DNA of 64,000 nt from Acheta domesticus (Eukaryota; Arthropoda; Insecta; Orthoptera; Gryllidae), in the NCBI GenBank assembly GCA_031308135.1, contig JAHLJT010000631.1:226320612-226384611 (forward strand). Direction: 5' to 3'. The notes under the pieces are model-generated. The model had not been told where the DNA came from. It did no database searches and saw nothing but the letters and a program-made list of their open reading frames with translations. A program made the position numbers and the translations under genes. Below, piece after piece: positions 59,559-64,000 of the stretch (its first letter is position 1; each line of letters opens with the position of its first letter).

Positions 59559-60828
59559 TCGGGTGGATTGATAAGTCTTATGAAAACATAGAAAAAAAAC
59601 AACGTTTTTTTGCAAAACAAACAATTTATTTTTCAACATAATCTCCCTGGAGTTCAATACATTTGTGCTGGCGATATTCGAGTTTTTTATTCCCTCTGAA
59701 AAAAAGGATTGTGTCCAACTCTGCGAAGTTCTCATTTACAGCACGCATTACCTCTTCATCTGACGAAAACTTCCCCCCTCCCCCAAGCCAAATTTTAAGG
59801 TTCGGGAATAAGAAAAAAGTCATTTGGTGCTAAATCTGGAGAATAGGGTGGATGGGGAATGAAGCCCAGCTCTTGTAATTTTGCCATCGCAACAACTGAC
59901 GTGTGAGCAGACGCATTGTCCTGGTGGAGTAAGCCCTTTTTTCGCGCCATTCTTGGCCGCTTCAACGCACTATGGAGGTGGTCCAATAATTTTGCAAACT
60001 AAGTGCCCGTCACCGTCATTCCCTTTTGCAAATAGTCAATCATGATGATTCCCTGTGAGTTCCAAAACACCGTTACCATCACTTTTCCAGCTGACAAAAT
60101 TTTTCGCTTTCTTCGGGGCACTTTGACTCTTGCAAACCCACTGTTTCGACTGACGTTTTGTTTCGGGCGTGTAGTGGTGGATCCATGTTTCGTCCACAGT
60201 CACAAAACGACGCCAGAAATCCTTTGGATTGCGCTGCAACTGCTAAACACACCATCGTCAAATGTCCCTTCTTGTGTGTTTTTGACCCGGAGTCAACAGT
60301 CGCGGCAACCCATCGGGCACTCAGCTTCTTCATGTGCCGAATTTTATGTAGGATAGTCCATACCTATTCATATGAAATTTTTCTCTCCGCATTGTCACTC
60401 GACGGTCTGCCACTACGATAGCGTGGATTTTGTCCACCATTTCTTGCGATCTAACTTCAATCGGACGACCCGAACGTTCTTCATTTTCAGTGCTCGTGCG
60501 GCCACGTTTAAATTCGTTTATATCCAGTAATAAATAGTCTTAAGTACTGGTGCAGCTTCCCCATGGACTTCTTTAAGCTCATTGTATCTGGATCGCACTC
60601 GACTTCTTTAAATAAAAATGTTTTAACACCTCGCGAAACTCGTCTTTCTCCATTTTTGCACTGTCACCACAGTCAATTAAGATGGCCGCCAACAAACAGC
60701 TGCGCATTGCATTTGTTTGTAAATGTTAACAGAGCCATTTCAAGAATTACTCTTAGCAACCATGACTCCAGATAGTAACATTTCTCACGTTTTCATGGAA
60801 ATTTACCTGATTTATCAATCCACTTAGG
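59559..60828 (-). mobile_element. Decayed mariner, about 1.27 kb, minus strand
   Basis: The + strand left end 'gtggattgataagtc' (59,562 on) and the mirror of 'gatttatcaatccactt' (60,809-60,825) form diverged inverted ends. TA lies at 59,557-59,558 and 60,829-60,830. The ends enclose a full-length but broken transposase on the minus strand. Confidence 0.85.
59640..60656 (-). pseudogene. Mariner transposase pseudogene
   Basis: From the start near 60,656 ('MEKDEFREVLKHFYLKK') to 'CIELQGDYVEK' near 59,640, the whole transposase can be followed in shifting frames. 'FVTVDETWIHHYTPETKRQS' holds the first Asp, 'HQDNASAHTSVVAMAKLQEL' the second, and 'HPPYSPDLAPNDFFL' the third. An in-frame TAG interrupts 'KGMTVTGT*FAKLLDHLHSA' near 60,000. 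Frameshifts occur near 59,800 and 60,100, and two residues before HPPYSPD appear deleted. It is a different mariner lineage from the copy at 36.7 kb. Confidence 0.87.
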
Positions 60829-60888
60829 TAGGACTTGCAAGAGGTCTGGGACATTTGTCGCATTTAATGAGCTTGATACATATACAAC

Positions 60889-61200
60889 CGAGCGAAATGG
60901 CTCAGGGCGTAGCGCGCTGAATTCGCATTCGGAAGGCACGGGTTCAATCCTCGTGCCGGCCATCCTGACCAGGGGATTTCGTGGTTTCTCTCGGTCATTC
61001 AGGACGAATGCTGGGATGGTTCTGCTAAAAGGCCACGACAGTGAAACCGGCGTCGGTAGCCGAATTCGTTGACTACGTGGAGTCTTGAAGATTAAGCCAA
61101 TTCGTGACATCGCGGTTTCGTGGTTGGGCGGCCGACTAGGAACCTCGAGATCAAACGGTGCCGAGGCCAATTGCCCTTTATGGGACACATTAATGGCCAG
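60889..61200 (+). repeat. tRNA-derived SINE, about 310 bp
   Basis: The first 75 bases form a tRNA-like head, with A-box-like 'tggctcagggcgtagcgc' and B-box 'gggttcaatcctc', ending 'gtgccggcca'. An unrelated SINE body follows ('gatttcgtggtttctctcgg', 'gaatgctgggatggttc'). The head lacks a clean cloverleaf, so it is not a functional tRNA gene. Confidence 0.75.
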
Positions 61201-62189
61201 ATACACATACAGACAATACCTGGATCCTGCGTGGTCTCAAAGCCGAAAATTTACTAGAAATTATAAAACTTTTGCCATGATTGGTTCAAAGGATGAGACA
61301 GTCAAAGAATGAGATACGAATTATTTTTCAAGATATGGTAAAATAGTGTTTAAGCCTATTTTAAACATGGCGTTTTAAGAATAATAAACTAAGACAACTT
61401 TTGGTTCAGTGCTAGTCAAAGAGAGATGAAGCAATTTACTTTTGGTGATAAACGTACCCTCATATTTATTTGTAGGGTTATTGAGTTTATTTTTAATTCT
61501 TCTATTGGAGTAAATTCACTTGAAATTAATGCATTGCTTTCGGAAGAACTTGCTTTGTGGCATTAAACGTACGTGATCTAGAAGTCGTTCTTCGAAGATA
61601 ACAGGTCTTAACTGCATTCAGAATCGTTCACATTAGTTTGTGACATTGCATCGACATACCCACAGGAGAAAACACACTTTAGTGCATTCAATAATCCATC
61701 AAAGGATTTGGGATCATCTGACATTAAATTGATCGACTAAAATACCCGTCAGCATATTTAAACGCAATCAGACTAACACCAGGCCGCCGCCTCCTAAGCC
61801 GTGTCTTCTTCGGACTTCTTATCGCCACGCGCCTAGACTTGTCAAAGATAGTAGGTATCTTGTCTCTGGGCTTTCTTACGGAAGTATCACGTCTATCTGA
61901 CATCTTGGGCAGTTCTTCATTCAAGTACGTAAATAAATCAATTGTGATAAGAATGCACTCTTCGGAGAGAAATGTATTCCGTGGATGTAGTGATTGAGGT
62001 ACTTTTTGATCAGGATATTAACCTCCTCTTATCAAAATACGGAAATAATTTGCTCTTTATTGAATACAATTTGTTGTCAAATGACATGCAAAGAGATGAA
62101 GGCGTTTGAGAATTCAAGTTTGAATCATAATTTGCGTTTGTGTTTTATTAATTTTCCCTTAATAATATTACAATTGACTTATTTTACAT

Positions 62190-62216
62190 GAATAATAATA
62201 ATAATAATAATAATAA
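62190..62216 (+). repeat. (AAT)n microsatellite
   Basis: Nine consecutive aat units. Confidence 0.9.
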
Positions 62217-62375
62217 ATATATCGTATAAAAGTGAAATTGTTTACAATGATATTCTCATAAAAAATAGTACCATTGGGGTGATTGCTCCCTAGTTTGGCA
62301 TGAATACTTTTGACGGATTAAAAATCAAAGAGTGTGGTTTTGTGATTAATAAATGTTACCCCAAAATGTCATTAA

Positions 62376-62406
<31 letters not shown>

Positions 62407-62419
62407 ATATATATATATT
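62376..62419 (+). repeat. (AT)n microsatellite
   Basis: Alternating AT with a single phase break; self-complementary. Confidence 0.9.
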
Positions 62420-62855
62420 GTAACAAATTTCTGCTTCTTCTACTGAATGTCAAATCTCTTCGTAACAGTTCACATTGTTAATAAACCGTAATATAATACT
62501 CACAATACAGTGGGATTTTATCACTACTGATAGAATCTTCTACACGCAAAACCATCTGTAGTTTTCATAATACGTATTAGCCGCGCAACTTTTCTTGACT
62601 GATCTTGGCGGTAGCTGCACCTAAATAACTTAAATCATTGTCAGGTTACACTACACTCAGCAATTTTATTTTTTTTACTTAGTGAACGACTATAACTTCG
62701 CAGAACATATGGTTTACAACTATCACTCATTCAAAAACCAACAGAACTTTCTACCTCACAAAAAGTCGACCACCTCCATCTTATTATCCACAACGCCCCC
62801 TAGCAACCACCTGCCATTGTTTTCTCTTTTCTTGAATAATTGGTATATCACAAAA

Positions 62856-62914
62856 TATATATATATATACACATATATATATATATACACATATATATAT
62901 ATATATATATATAC
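62856..62914 (+). repeat. (AT)n microsatellite with interspersed ACAC
   Basis: Alternating AT interrupted twice by 'acac', suggesting duplication of an imperfect unit. Confidence 0.9.
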
Positions 62915-64000
62915 TTATGGCTACCGAGGTTTCTGGCTCTTTGGTAAGTATTTATAACGATTTATATTATCAAGGAAGTGCGTATCCATTCAATGAATTG
63001 CTATATCTCGTATTCACTATGCTAATAAAGACAGTGTGTAGATGAAAATAGTACAAATTGATAAAATAATTCTTCTAAAAAGAGCAAACAGCTTATTTAT
63101 TGCTTAAAATTGAAATTGTTTTTTTTATAATTTAAATCAACAAGTAATTTTAAAGGAGCACTTCTAAAATACGTGCAGGAAGAATTAACAGTTTTGTGAA
63201 ATAAAATTGTAGTGGCGTGACTGAAATCGAATCGAGTTCATTGAAACAAAAATTGAAATTTCAATGAGTTTTCTAGAAATCAGCTTCTGAATTTGACTTT
63301 TCAACATTAACCAAGGTGCTTGGCGTGTTTTTCTTAATCATTTATTTCGAATGATGAAACATTGCTTCCTCTGAACCACTCACCCTCCGAGCACGTTTTC
63401 ATTCACCATCACTTTTCAAAGTAATGTTGTCATTTACCGTCATATTTCAAAATTGTAGATCTTGATTCCACTCTCAGTAAAAATAGACAGTAAATACTGT
63501 CACGGCAAAGTCTGTTTAGAGAAAGAAAGTGAGAAAGTGATATTTTCTGAGTATGTTATGAAATTGATAATGAAATATAAAATTTCACGCATTACCGTAA
63601 TACGAGTTGAAAACAATGATTACAAATACAAAATTATTGTCCTTATGAAAGAAGTAATTGAATCTAGTAAATTTGTTTTAGAAACTTAAAATTAAGTCTC
63701 CAGAATAACAAAATTAATTTTACAGAAAACAAATAAAAATAAAAAGGAAGCAATGAGAACGAGACGTGATGTTTACGTTAGACATATATCTACAGGGGCC
63801 GATACTTAAGTGCACCAAAACACAGAACTCTAGGCACCATTTGAAGAGGAACGAGAATGCATATAAAATGTTTGTGCGAAAGCTTAATCATAAAGCAGAA
63901 AACACTATTTTCCCAAAAGTGGAGTACACATTCTTTATCCAGCACTGTAATGCAGTGATGTCAAAGTCTTCTACTGGCACGCAGTCGTGGCACGGTAGCA

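Larger units (their letters stand above)
61201..64000. other. Intergenic to window end, 2.8 kb
   Basis: AT-rich sequence with three microsatellites and no recognised gene. A minus-strand Arg-rich frame at 61,724-61,924 and a + strand frame at 63,462-63,689 have no identifiable domain and were not called as genes. Confidence 0.4.

Noticed and set aside
60889..60965. Possible tRNA gene
   Set aside because: A- and B-box-like motifs are present but the stems do not pair as a cloverleaf, and a SINE body follows directly.
61724..61924. Arg/Lys-rich 66-codon minus-strand ORF
   Set aside because: Short, with no domain, splice context or conservation visible; not enough to call a gene.
62190..62914. 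Considered as a CRISPR-like or satellite array
   Set aside because: These are simple AAT/AT microsatellites without repeat-spacer structure, and CRISPR arrays are not expected in an animal genome.
63462..63689. 75-codon + strand ORF near the window end
   Set aside because: The composition is that of AT-rich non-coding sequence, and no family is recognised.

Overview
The window looks like an AT-rich insect nuclear genome. GT-AG introns run from tens of bases to several kilobases, the genes are of animal type, and the transposon load (mariner, hAT, PIF/Harbinger, non-LTR, SINE) is typical of a large hemimetabolous insect genome such as a cockroach, termite or stick insect. The exact order is a guess; no sequence comparison could be run.

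Region 1 (about 1.5-26.3 kb) is one large gene on the + strand. It encodes the class II phosphoinositide 3-kinase catalytic subunit (Drosophila Pi3K68D, vertebrate PIK3C2A/B), here resolved into 26 coding exons and about 1825 residues. The domain order is canonical: Pro-rich N-terminus, Ras-binding domain, PI3K-type C2, helical PIK domain, lipid kinase, PX and C-terminal C2. One exon (13,022-13,246) carries an apparent one-base frameshift in a G run. An antisense single-coding-exon gene of unknown function lies inside the 3.3-kb intron between the two PX exons. Several other introns hold MITEs and fold-back repeats.

Region 2 (about 26.3-53.6 kb) is a transposon graveyard. It contains a 566-bp hAT MITE with an 8-bp target duplication, a dead Tc1/mariner-like transposase, a pogo/Tigger-like MITE, two families of short repeats, an almost intact mariner (36,546-37,885) with a full transposase frame but one catalytic Asp changed to Glu, and the 5' end of a second mariner family. 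It also has two non-LTR reverse transcriptase remnants and a 0.7-kb polypyrimidine tract. The most unusual structure is a pair of related giant fold-back elements (44,057-45,871 and 46,742-50,670). They share a terminal motif and are built from about 300-bp modules. The second splits a Crypton-like tyrosine recombinase gene; the first abuts a reverse transcriptase remnant exactly where its frame ends.

Region 3 (53.7-54.8 kb) is a compact five-exon gene for an AMN1-type leucine-rich-repeat protein. Region 4 (55-64 kb) has two more decayed mariners on the minus strand, two GC-richer blocks without recognised genes, a tRNA-derived SINE and AT microsatellites.

Only three host genes are supported: Pi3K68D, its nested antisense gene, and AMN1. 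They show no functional linkage beyond position. All splice sites were assigned by eye from GT/AG signals and reading-frame continuity.
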